Shown here: in pieces, positions 37,944-50,297 of the stretch | Position numbering within the stretch: position 1 is the first letter of the stretch | Layout of the letters: each line of letters starts with the position of its first letter | From: Trochalopteron elliotii | Lineage: Eukaryota > Chordata > Aves > Passeriformes > Leiothrichidae | Length of the DNA: 64,000 nt | NCBI GenBank assembly: GCA_024734555.1 | Contig: JANPWX010000108.1 | Coordinates: 2,001,009 to 2,065,008 of the forward strand | Reading direction: 5' to 3' | Program-made: the position numbers and the translations under genes | Notes under the pieces: model-generated | The model's database searches: none | Told to the model about the DNA's origin: nothing | What the model saw: only the letters and a program-made list of their open reading frames with translations

Positions 37944-38044
37944 CTGTGCCAACACAGTACTGGGGTCATGATGTAAATAGGACTGGTAAACTAATTCAGA
38001 CTGAAAGTAATTCTTCATTTAATAGGAGCTATGATATGCTGCAG
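37944..38044 (+). other. Candidate internal exon, unrecognised
   Basis: On the plus strand, a strong pyrimidine tract and acceptor (TTCTCTGTCCTCTCAG) is followed by 101 nt open in one frame only, and by donor CTGCAG|GTAAAT. The peptide includes VPTQYWGHDVNRTGK and matches nothing I know. A noncoding RNA exon would show the same borders. Confidence 0.22.
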
Positions 38045-41000
38045 GTAAATCCAGAAGTGTAATGTTAGTGTACTACATTATGTTCTGATGAGAATTAAAT
38101 AAAGGGCTAGCTGAAATATTGCTGTCAGCACAGCATCTGCTCATTTGATCTTTTAGTCATAATAATAGTGCTAATTTACAGCATATCGAAGCAGACGTGG
38201 AAACTAACACACACAGTGCATCTTCTGAATATTCCCTATGAACTGCTCATGAGCAATCTGCAGGCCAAGAATTTATTCACTGAGGAAATAAATGAATATT
38301 TTCTAGGTAATGAATGAATCCACAAATTTTGCCATATGTTTGTGGACAACTGGTGAACAGAAAAAAAAAGTTGGTGCAATTTAACCCAATAAATAATTCA
38401 TTACAAATTGCTTGCCTAGTCTAAATTTAAACCCATAGATTTAACTACCACCAAGCTCTTTTTTATGAGTAGCACTAGCACCCAGTGCCTTCATTCATTA
38501 TATACTTTGCCATCACCATTGGTTATCATCAAAGGCCTTACACTGAGGCAGCAGAGGAAGAGAGCAATCCCTTCTCATTAAAATGTTAAATCAAGTTACA
38601 TTTCACCTCACTATTCCAGCACTGAAACCATCACCTGCATTTAAATGACCACAAGACTAAGACAGATCATAGGCACAGAATAATGCAGTGGGTTGGCTGC
38701 CACTTAATTTGCCTCGACCTCTACTTTGTAACCTACCACTACTGAATTTTAGAGGAAAGATTACTAGAGACAGACAACCTGGAAGAGTGAAAGTCAACAT
38801 CATCATCTCTCTCCCCGCAGGTCAATAGTTCAGCATCATCATTCTGGAAGAACTAATCTCGTTTCTGAAACCTATTTCTAAGTGTACAGTGGTTATCTGA
38901 AAGAGAATCTGGAGAGCTTTTTTAATGCTATCAAATAGAGGAATTTAAAACAAAGCAAAACAGAATATAGAAATGAACTTCTACTGCCCTTTTCTGTGGA
39001 GAGAAGAGGTATTTAGGATCAACTTTTTTACTTAGAGCACAGGGATTTTATGCATAATCCTTCCCAGGAAGGTCTGCTTGAGTGACTTATTTCACTTTAT
39101 TGATCTAAGAGTGGTTTACATCTAATGAATAATGAAGAAAAATAAAAGCTCAGAACGAACAACTTGCTATGAACACCATCCTGGCAAAGAATATAATGGC
39201 TTTCACTATAAATTATGCAGAAAACAAAGGTCTTAATTTACTTTTATAGGAAAGAACAGCAAAAAAATTACAATCTAGTGATGCACTGTCTTACACAAAA
39301 TTTTAATATATGCAACTTAAAAAATAAACTTTCTTTCCAGCACAATTTGCATTTTATCCCTTTCCCTCATATATTCCTTGCCCAAGTAATATTGCAGGTT
39401 TGAATGATTGATGCAGATGATAGTGTGTGAGTATTAATTGGTTTGATATGGTTCAAGTCCTGCTGTAGTCTCAGGAGGGAAAAGAGAGAGAAACATAAAT
39501 ACAGACTGAGCAGAAAGGTCTTTTTTGACTCTGCTTAGGATAACAGTAAAATCGGTGCACTCAGAGCTTTGCTGTAAAGACCTTCCATTCAGACAAGCCA
39601 GAGAGCTCTAAAAAGGGTCATTTAAAGGGGATTATTATCTATAAAATTCATTTTATATTATTTCATTCATCAAATAAGTGAGAAACTGCAGATATCCTAC
39701 AAAGTCAAAGGTGATTTTAATATGTAAATACATAAAAGATCATTATTTAACTTTTTTTTCAACTGCATTATGACTGTTTGAAATCTGCAAACTTCCAGTA
39801 CAGAGGATCCAGCCCTAATCTTTGGCAATAAGCATATTCATATAAGATTTACTAGCATCATTGCAGCTAGCAGTGGGGGGAAATACCAAATTTTCAAAAT
39901 CAATTCTAACATCCCTAAATTATCACTATAACATAAAACTACCTTTTTGAGTCCTTTCCTTTGAGACTTGGCTTCTTAGGCTGTTTTTCAATTCAAAAGT
40001 GAAGAAATTTTGAATAAATGTTCCAAATATTTCTGAATTAAATATTTACTGCTAGGGTTTATACAAATAGATCTTGATACATGTAATCTAATCTCTTTAA
40101 AAATACTGATTTCAAAAATTAAATGGAGGCCTAGATGTCCACCAGGGAAGTAACAGCACAAGGCACCCTGAAGATGTTGCCCATAGATCACCATCAGAAA
40201 TATGATTTGATATAGATATCCTCAAAAAAGCCTATTAAGATGTTTAACCTCTTTTCAAAAGGTCTCCATCCACCTTCAACCATACATTCAGCTGAGCTAA
40301 TTATCAAATTGAAAACAATTCACATGTACATAAAGTTCACATGTTTCTGTATTTTGTTTAGTTGAGGTCAATGATGTCAGTAGCCAAATTTCCCATCTTA
40401 CACCCACAGCAAAAGGCTCCAGAACAGCTGTCTCCTTGCCACTCACTTGGCAGATACTGCAGCTTTTAAGAAATATCTCAAAGCATCAGTTTGTTCTTCA
40501 GCCCAGCTACTGACATTTTTGTATTACACTAGAGTAATTTCCAAATTACTATGCCTCTAATCACTGCTGCAGTTAGAAAACTTTTAGAGCATATCTGAAT
40601 GAGTAAGTAGCACACAAGGATGTCACTCTCCTCTCCCAAATTATGATTTTCAAGGTAATCTTAATTCCCAAGTCTTGACTTCTTATTCTTGAAGGTTTGT
40701 GGTAAAATGCTGCCCTTCTTCTTATAAATAGTTAGCATTGATTGCCAAAGCATGAATTTTTCTGTTTACAGTGTCTCCAGGTAATGTGCAATAATACTAC
40801 CTTTTTGTCTGTTTTCTTTCTATTAAAAAATAAAGTAGTTAAAGGAATAAAAATAGTGCAAACATAATTAAAGATAAATAAATAAAGTTGGCAAGCAGGA
40901 AAAGCAAAACTTCTAAGTTAGAAAGCTAAATACAACAAACTAATAAAGGAGGAGATGTAAAATTACAAGTCAATCTAAATAATTTAAAGTCAGACAATAG

Positions 41001-44000
41001 ACATATGTAATTCCTTCTGTCTTCCATATTGTTATACTGATCTCAAAAATTTAAGTCCGAACAAGGTATCACTATATTTAAATTATATTTTGCTCCTTTT
41101 ACTGCTTGCAATAAAACAAACATAAACTTTAAGACCACGTTTCTTAAATAATGCATATAGAAACCTATATGACTTAGCTTTTCAGAAATACTTTTTCAGA
41201 CTTTCTGAGGAATAACTATAAGATGAGGCCAAACAGACATACTAGTCGACCAAAGTTTAGAGCAGCATTTTGAGGTTTTGTACATATCATTTACCTCACT
41301 CATGGCTCAAGGAAAATGAGATAATATTAATTAATTATTTTAAATTGTTTTTCATTATGAAGTTGTATATCTACCAGGTTTTATCAATTTAATTATTCTA
41401 TTATAATGGTATTTTATACATAGGATTTTGATTATCCAAACATTTTGAATATGTAAAATTTGTTTGTGGAATAACTAAGACATTATGAAAAAGTCAACAT
41501 AAAGGGAATAAAAGGACAGATAAACACTATTTCTGATAATCAGATAGTGAGAGATGATTGCTGGCAAAATGGCAAAATAAGGTCCTGGTATAAATGCATG
41601 TAGTATCACAAAACTCAGAGCCAAAGAAATTCAGCTCCTAACACTTGGAGGCAGGTCACATTTTAAACTTTACTATATGAAGGTGCTTGCCCTTCTTTAT
41701 TTATTAGATAGTCACATTTGGAAATTGCTAGATCATTTTTGGCAGGTTTTAGTGCATAAACAGAGACTTGCTTTCCAGTTTACCCAGTGTACCAGTTAAT
41801 AGTAAGCCTCAGAGATTGGGGAAAAAATATCAAATAATAAGAGTAAGTAGGTTCTGTGCCTTTTGTGTTTTCCTTTATTTCTCTAAAGTGGTCAATATAA
41901 TATTTTATGGAAGTAAATTTCGACTCCGATCAACAGTAATGGAGGTCAGGCTTTACAGTTATATAAATCCAATGAGGTTAGCTAGCCCATAAAAAATAAG
42001 TGCTGAAGTGTTCATTTTTCTGTGGGTTATACCTCTAGGTGACTTGCTTTTCCTGTTCTAACCATCTTATTACAAGTTTCCATAGCAAAGAAAATGCTAA
42101 GTGATTTCTGGAGAAGACAAGAACAATAAAAATCACTGTAGCTTTTATATGATAGATAATATTTGTGTATAACAGAATGACCCAAATAGAGTTCTATTAG
42201 GGTTTTTTCTACAGTGAAAAAATAAGAAATAGATCAGATGGAATGCTTCTATATTTAGTAACCATTTCTAAAAATAGCAGGTGAAATACAGCTTTCTTTT
42301 CTGACTGTATATTTGATTTTGGGATAACAATAACTTTTGAAAATATGACGGGGCTTGTTTGTTTGTTTGTTTGATTGATTCTGAAGACAAGGAATAAAAT
42401 AGAAGCCTGGGAATTAACTTATTAGCCTTTTTCCACTGACCAATGACAGGATGTTAGAATTTGACCTTTTACTATTTTTTTCATAAAATATGTAGTATTT
42501 CCTCATAACCTTACACTAGACTTACTTTCAGTTTTTTCATTTCACTCAGAGTTATGCTGGGAATTTCCCCTGTTTTGTGTGAATGAAAAGTTTGCATGTG
42601 GGCTAAAGGCAGCAGAACCTTCCCCTTATGAGAGGCATTTAAATCTTCTTTATAACCCTTATTAAACAGGCATATCTCTTCAGCTTCCTAAACACACAAC
42701 ATTTACAAGCCAAAAGTTACACACTTCAGTTAGCATATCTTTAGATTGTTTCTTCTGGAGAAAGGAGGGAAAATGACACAGTATTTAAATTAATTTTACA
42801 TTTCCTACTTTCAAAAGGAACAATTTTGTCTGTGAACTTAATTTTCGTTACATATGGGATCAGGTATACAGTGACTACAGCATTTTGGAAATACATAATT
42901 CCAGATTTGTATGTATAGTCCTATCAGTTAGCAGAATTGTTCATAGGATAAATATTTAAGAGTATTACTCTTAAGGCATGGAAGTCGTTAAAATAGCAAA
43001 ATCTGGCACAATTTTGAATTTAGCAGACTATTAGCAAAGCATTTTGCCCTTTTGAATTCAGTCTTCTATGTTTTTCATAAACATTTTAAGTAATTAGATT
43101 TTAAGGTTTTGAAGTTAAATAAATTTCAAGGGGAAGTGGTAACACTGACTATATTCTGCACAGTTTATTGCATTTAAAGAAGCATTTCATGGTTCCATTC
43201 ATTGCATCTGTCTCTGCCATTGACCTTTCACCAGGCAGCTGAGCTATCTCCGCTTTTTTGTCTTTCAATTCCCCAGTCTTTTTAGTCTGTAAAGACTTCT
43301 AGAGAAGCATCTAGCTTTTATAGAGTGTGGAAGCAGATCCTCATGTGGTGGATTCCCATTGAGTAGTTGTGACCTCTGGCTGATATCATTTTGCAGGTAG
43401 CAAATGAGAGCCACATCACAGGCTGGAGTTCTTCCACGCAGATTACAAGCCTCCCAAGAAGTTTTTTGTAGCTTTGCATAAAAACAATGGAAACTTTGTA
43501 AAGGTTTCTTCACAGAATATTAGGTATACCACCATGGACCAAGTATCAAACTAAGCATATATTTATGAAATGGGAGATATCCTAAGATAAAGTCATTATG
43601 ATAAATAATTGCTGCTAATCTGAATCTATTTCTCTGCAGAGAATGCATTGATTTTTAAGCACTGAAATCAATGGGAACTTCTGCTTAAAAACTGATGGTG
43701 CAGCAATGTTATCAATGGTTTACATTTATTCGCTCCATAGTCTGAGATTTTCACTTGATTGTATTTTGGTGTTGAGCTTCTAGAATTGTAGCCCAAACTT
43801 GATCTTATGTGGGATAACACTTTATAAGTTTCACTTCAGGTAAGTTCTACTCAAAGTAACAACTACATAATCTGATTTAATACAGTTCTCCTAATGGAAA
43901 TTAATTATTCTATGATTACATACCCTATTATCCCCCCTGAAGACCAGAATTTCTCAACTGGAATTTTTTAACTGAATGTGGTAGCTCTGGAGTTCTTTAT

Positions 44001-46492
44001 TTAGCAGTAGATGATGGCTGTTTCATATGCAGAATCTTTCCAAGTAGTCTACTTTGATGCTCACTACCAGAGAATAACAGTACTTGCCTATGTCCTCCGA
44101 AGACAGGAGGGTATGAAGGACTGATACATTGCTCTACATATTTCAACCTTCTTACTACACAAAGCAAACCAGTAAGGTTCTGTTTCACCACACTTAGCAC
44201 ACAGAAGGTGACAGGCAAGGTTGCATAAATGGAGAAGAGCTGAAAAATGTTGCAAAGAAAATCAATAGCCTGAAACACCTGAAACACTTGAAATCTTGTT
44301 TTGATTTTAAGCTGATTGCCTATCAACTACTCTTTGCATGTTAGCTTAAACCTGTCCATGAAGCTAATGAGAAGGACATAAATGTGGACTGTATGAACCA
44401 TAGATCTGATTCAGGGTAGCTGTTGTGCTGAAGTTCTGGGAAAGGTTTTGCAGTGTTTGTTTTTGTTGTTGTTGTTTTGCTGGGGTTGCTATTATTAGTA
44501 GTAGTAATTTCTAGTACTGTCTGGTGCAACATATCTTTTTCTGATCAGTTTTCTACCGAATAAATGGCAAGGATTGCCAGACATCTTCTTGTGTGATCGT
44601 ATGAAAGCTACACAGGTTAAAGTTGAGCTATAACTCCTCAGCTAAGTAAAAAACTTGGTCACCATAACAAAATAAAGAGCAGTGTATCAAAAGTATAAAA
44701 TGTGTAATATAGACTTTAAATTTAAACTTCCTAAAACCAATGGTACAATGTACAAGTCAAACACATTTGGCTTATATCAAAATATAAATCAGCAGATAAA
44801 TTGACTTAATAAGAAAACAAAATTTCTTGGAAATTATAGAAGGAAGAAATAATTTAGTGTATTTTAAATTATAACTGTTCTTATATTAAGAAAATTGAGT
44901 CTAAAGCTACTCCAAAGAAAGAACTCCTTTTTGTCCTTCTGCACCTTTAATTCCATAGACAAATATCTGGATTATTGGAAGTAATAATTACACAATAAGG
45001 TTTTATTAACTGGTCAATAAGAACAAGGGAATTTTTGAAACAGATGAAATTGAAGAACAAGTACACACTACATTTTCTCCCTTCTCTAAGAATTGCTTGT
45101 CCTAGTTTGGAGCTAACTGTACATCTCATACTCACAAAAAAACCCCTCTTCATTGCTCTGCTAAGTCTGATTTGTAAAAGGCAGGGTGAAGAGTTCAAAC
45201 AGGCATCTAAGCACACCCTGAACAAAATAGCTCTGATTCCTGTACTGTACATGAACAAACAAGAGATGCATCCCATCAGACTCTCGACAGATCTGTCATT
45301 GTTTACCATTAGCTCTGTCATCTTTGCATGCCTTGTCATTCTGTGCAGCAGGGCAAGGGTTGGCCCGCTGCCCAAGTGCTGATGTGCAGAACCGACTATC
45401 TCCCAGCCTCGGTAGATGCTGCAGACAGCATAATTCCTGATGAAAGTGTGCTCCCTAGTGTTACAGTGCTACAAAGGCCAGGGAGCTCCAGTTAGGAAGG
45501 CAGAGAGTGGAAAAAAGAACTCCAAGTATGACTAGCAGATCTTCTTGCTTCTGGAAGGCTTACTCTTACTCTATGTTACTACACATTTAATTTTTAAAAT
45601 AAAAACAGGTTTAGGAAATTGTCTCTTTCGTAAAAAAAGATATAAGAACTATTTCATTGCTTATGACTCAGGAACAACTTTTTAGTCTGATATAATAAAG
45701 ACTCTGTGCTTAAAACAGTGACACATTAGTGGCTGATTTTTTTATACTTCTCGATGTGAACAGTGGCTTCCAATTTCCAGAGACATTTTGATTATCACCT
45801 TTCTTAAAACAAGGCTCACAAAACTCAGGTGTGCTGGTGGCTCAGCTGCTTGTATAATCAATTGCACCTGTTGTATATTACAGGATGACAGTTTAAACAT
45901 TATGTTCTTAACTCAAACTCCAGCAGGATGGAGTTGTCCATATTCAGCCCTGATGCACTGAGCCTAGGGTGATGACAAGTTAAGCCATCCAACTTTCAGC
46001 CTTTAAACTTAAGCAAGATTGAAGACCAAGCTTTTAATTTGCCATCAAGGCTAATGCTTTGTATAGTGGAGAGACAGACAAATCTCTCAGGTAGTTGTCC
46101 ATTTTAGCTGCATAAGAGACTCATTTTAGCCTGGAATACATTACCCTAGCACCAGATTAAAATAGATGTTGAATTTTCACGCGACCAAAGTCAAACAAGG
46201 TGAAATCTGCTGTAAGTGCTTAGTCATAAAATTTTTATATGGTAAAATGTGAATACATGTAAAATTTTATATTTCCTCATTTTTCACAGATGTGCATTGC
46301 AGCACAAGGCGCCTCCACACAGGGGAATAAAACAACACAGTATTTAGTGATGTGAATGCACATAATGGCAGAACTGCTGGCTGCAGTGAGGTCATTCCAA
46401 AGGCACAGCAGACAGATCTGAATCCAGGTTCAATGAAAGCCACAGCCAGTCCCATAGTCCTCCAGCACCTCTAACAGAAACTACTTATTCTG

Positions 46493-46555
46493 GTGACATC
46501 ATAATCTTCTGTACAGTGACAGTGTCACAAAGACAAAATGATAGTGTGATGTCAC
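46493..46555. repeat. Nested inverted repeats with CRE-like arms
   Basis: The outer arms GTGACATCA (46493-46501) and TGATGTCAC (46547-46555) are perfectly complementary. Inside lies a second palindrome, GTGACAGTGTCAC (46516-46528). The arms resemble CRE/ATF half-sites, which is only a motif resemblance. Confidence 0.7.
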
Positions 46556-48631
46556 AAGTAGCAGGAGAACTCATTACCAAGAGGAAGTTTAAAGAGTTTT
46601 CCAAGAATACTGTTTTTGAAGAGTAAAACATATTGAACAAAATAAATTCTTAAATTCTGCATTTAAGAGTTTAGAAAGAGAAAGTGATACCATCATGATC
46701 TTCTTCCATCATATAATTAATATCTGGTAAAGCTTTAGGCATCTGCTTTGCAGGCACAATCACTTCCTTAATCATCCAGAGGAAATTATTTGCCTCTACC
46801 AAAATAGTAGCAAGAAGGAAGCCTATATTTTTCAAATGCAGTTAGATTACTAATACTGATATTCCTACTCATGGATAATAAATAGCTTACTATGCAAATT
46901 TCCCAGATGAGTATAACAACAATACCAAATATGCAAGACAATGATATTTTCTGGAATACTTTTCAAATTCTGACACAATACTGGAAAACCTGAACATTAA
47001 ATAAGTGATCGAAACTCAAATTTTCTGAGTTTCTCTCATAGAAAGCCCACATTATATTTGCTAACATATTCAAGCAAACATTTTAAGAAATCTGTTGACC
47101 ATTATGTAGGCTAGGGAGCTAAGTACAGTTTAATATCTATCAAAAATATAACTGTCATCATGATTATGCATGTGATGGAGTTTATAGTAGTTTATATCTT
47201 AGATTCCTCACCAATTATATATTTACGTCATCAGTAAATGTATGGGATATTTAACATTATGTTCTTTTTTTGCTTCTTTTCTGATACTGCAATCAGTTTT
47301 TACAAGTACCTGCCATCAACAAAGATTCACATTTTATTTGATACAGGAAACATGAACCATGAAGAAAATACTGACATAGACTTACCTCGTCACATAATGT
47401 TATATGTCAATATTTATTTCACTATTTAGTCACGTGAAAGGAATTAAAGTCTTAAAATTTCATAAATATTTTTACTTAAAAGATTCTGTTCTTCATTCGA
47501 AGAAGGAGTAGGTGTTTAATATATGCTATTCCATTTCTCTACTGCCTGAAGAACAAAATTTAAACTTTTCATGCAATATGTTCAATTAATAAAGGAGACA
47601 TTTAGGAGTAGATAATCATGTAGGTATTATATTCAGACCTCTTAAAGCTTCTTCAAAAATATTTTCAATTAATTTCTGAGAACAGGGGAGTTTTCTCATG
47701 TCTCCTGTGCTTTGGTATTTCAGTCTTTGGTATCTCAGTACTGTCACTATTTAACAGAAAATAAACTATGTTCTCATGGTTAGAAATGCTCCTTGTCCCA
47801 CAGTACTTACCGTCCAGGGAGAATGTTTTAGAATTCCTTTGAAGTCATTGAGGTTTTATGGTATCACAAGGAGACCCATCATACTGTAGTGTAAGGCCCA
47901 GGTTATTCTGAGTTTTCAATGTAATTTTGGCATTCCTTTTGCATTCCTTACTGCCCTCATGCAGTGAAAAACAGACTACACAGCAGGAAGTACTCTTCTG
48001 AGGGATACATTTTCTTATTTGGGATAGGAACACAAGTCAACACATCTTCCCAGTATCCAAATCAGAAGTTTTTCAATCATCACTGAATTATTCATTTTAT
48101 TGAAACCAAATTATTTAATTTTTTTTAGACTTACTGCCTCCTTACTCAAAAATTCTACAATGTTAGGTATTCTGCTTATATTTACGATAATTATCATCAT
48201 TTTTAATTAATTTATTTTAAACTTTTAATTTGTGATTTATGGAGAGCAAATAAAGTCTGATGTGTGACCACTCTGACCTACTTATTCAATGGATAATTTA
48301 ATTTTTTTAAGATGGCAACAAGAAATAAACTATAATTAGTGGCATGAGTTCATAACACCACTAATTATTTAAAGTCTAATATCATATATGTACCTGCATT
48401 TAGTTTGGTTTTTGCCTGTCCTACACATTCTATGAGGCAAGAGGTATATGTTTAATGAGTTGCTGTAGACTACAGCTCTGTTGCATTTTGACTGACTTGC
48501 CCTTATCCTTCCATTTTTCTGCCAGCTGCAAGGTTCATCGGGTGTGTTATCATTGCCCAAAAAGTATGAAGACCTGTTTAATTTTATAATTTATGCCCTA
48601 TAAAATGCTTATACTAACCCTTGGATTTTAC

Positions 48632-48757
48632 CTCTTGGTTACAAAATACTGAAATCCTTTCTTCTAGCTTACAAATCACTTTATTTCCTACCCATACATC
48701 TCTTAACAAGTTCTCTAAGGGTTCAGTCCAAATGAAACTCAGATCAGGATTTGGGTT
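48632..48757 (-). other. Candidate internal exon, unrecognised
   Basis: On the minus strand, 42 open codons follow CTACTGCAG and end at GAG|GTAAAA. The peptide includes SFIWTEPLENLLRDVWVGNK and has a protein-like composition with no low-complexity bias, unlike the Phe-rich frame upstream, which reads the A/C tract. The acceptor lacks a clear pyrimidine tract. An old, unrecognised retroelement fragment is an alternative. Confidence 0.22.
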
Positions 48758-48889
48758 CTGCAGTAGGCCTTTACTTCTCTTTCCACTTAATAGTGGAAAT
48801 AGTACCAACAAGCATGCAAAATTAGTGCCTCTCATGCCATACATTTTAAAAGTAAAAAAAAAAAACAAATAATCACCTGAAATATATAA

Positions 48890-49012
48890 AAAATTTAAAA
48901 AAAACAAAAACAAAAAAAAAAACAAAAAAAACCCCAAAAAACAAAAACAAACCCAAAAAAACCCCCAAAAAACCAAAAAAAACCAAAAAAACCAAAAAAC
49001 CCCAACCAACCA
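48890..49012. repeat. A-rich A/C low-complexity tract
   Basis: About 120 bp of A runs separated by C to CCCCC. It generates a spurious Phe/Trp/Leu-rich minus-strand frame. Confidence 0.9.
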
Positions 49013-50011
49013 GACATACAAAACCAAAACATTACATGTGGGAATTAATTTGATTAGTGTGGTGCATAGTGTGTATTTGAGGGGGAAAGAATTACCATAA
49101 ATTCATTATTTCAGTGGACAATATATTGTAGAATGTACATATTGTAGAAAGTCAGCTGACACTCACAATGAATAGACTGCTTTAACTGAAGCTATACTTG
49201 CTTTTCATGATAAATGGTGTCATGACAATATTATAGACATATAGAAGTTTTATGTACATTAAATTTTACTATAATAATGGTGTGGAATATTGGTTTTGGT
49301 GCAGGTCTCTTATATAATCCTCAAACAATTTATACTAAATCTAATTTTCTTGCTATTTCACAGCAAGATTCACATACCTTTGGGTAACCTTTTCTTTTCC
49401 ACCAATTCCCTTCCTTTTCTTCCATACCCTGCAGCTAATAAGTTGGTAACCTTAAGTGCACCGCCATTTTTAATGTAAAAATCAAGCGTTTATACCAAAA
49501 TGTAAATGCAATATTCTTGTCAAAGGCAGAATGGAAAGAACGTGTGAAACTCCCTGGAAAGTGGGAAGTACTGTCTGAAATAAAAAATTATATTTTTTCT
49601 GTAGCCATCATGATCTATGGCACTGCTGTGCCACAGTGGAGATAGAGGAACAAAGAGACAGTCCTAACTTCGCATTTTTTATCACTTGCACTTTACAGAG
49701 ATGAGCATGATTTTCAGAATGGAGTCCTATCTATAAGACTTTTTCCAGAGGCTCCATAAGAAAACTTTTATTCAGCTTTGCCATTAGGAAAGGTCATTGT
49801 TTCAAAGCATTCTTGATTGAATTTTAGAAAAATCTCTATATACAATACTTTTCCACTGGTAAAAAAAAAAAAATAATATTTCTTACTGAATAGAAAACTA
49901 GGATTATCAGGTTTTTAAAAGTCCAAAGTATGTAGGTTTGGGCCTTCCCAGTTCTGAAGATTTCTTCCCCCCAGTTTTGAAATAAATGTGCAAAAAAGAA
50001 ATTTGTAGCCA

Positions 50012-50297
50012 GGTGGAGATCAACTTCTTTTCCCAAGCAACTAGGACAGGACAAGAGCACCAAGGTAGGTTTGGGTCGGAAACAAGAAGGAATTTCTTCA
50101 GAGAAAGGGTGATTAAACACTGGAATGGGCTGCCCAGGGGTATGGTGGAATCACTGTCCCTGGAGGTGTTTAAGGACAGACTGGACACAGCATTTAGTGC
50201 CATGGTCTAGCTGACATGGTGGTTCAGACATAGGTTGGACTTCATGATCTCAGAGGTCTTTTCCAGCCTAATTGTTTGATCCTCTGATTCTGTGATA
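50012..50297 (+). mobile_element. CR1 LINE 3' end, plus strand
   Basis: A CCAGGTGGAGATCAACTTCT block, then the ORF2 C-terminus in one frame (RRNFFRERVIKHWNGLPRG, then SLSLEVFKDRLDTAFSAMV), followed by the 3' UTR with GGTTGGACTTCATGATCTCA and ending in GATTCTGTGATA. This is the C-terminal end of ORF2 plus UTR of a 5'-truncated copy. Its short frame is fairly intact, suggesting a younger copy than the others here. Confidence 0.92.

Larger units (their letters stand above)
34397..50011. other. Long AT-rich stretch without a recognised gene
   Basis: About 15.6 kb with no recognised transposon of any length. The longest frames (124 codons at 36043-36417 plus; 142 codons at 44947-45375 minus) carry no known domain and are near chance expectation for 64 kb on six frames. 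Three exon candidates and an inverted repeat are listed separately. Confidence 0.55.

Noticed and set aside
44947..45382. Overlapping 142-codon minus and 115-codon plus frames
   Set aside because: Both strands are open over the same stretch, with no domain or splice support. A slightly higher GC content lowers stop frequency. Treated as chance.
48760..49027. Phe/Trp/Leu-rich minus-strand frame resembling a membrane protein
   Set aside because: It is the reverse complement of an A/C low-complexity tract.
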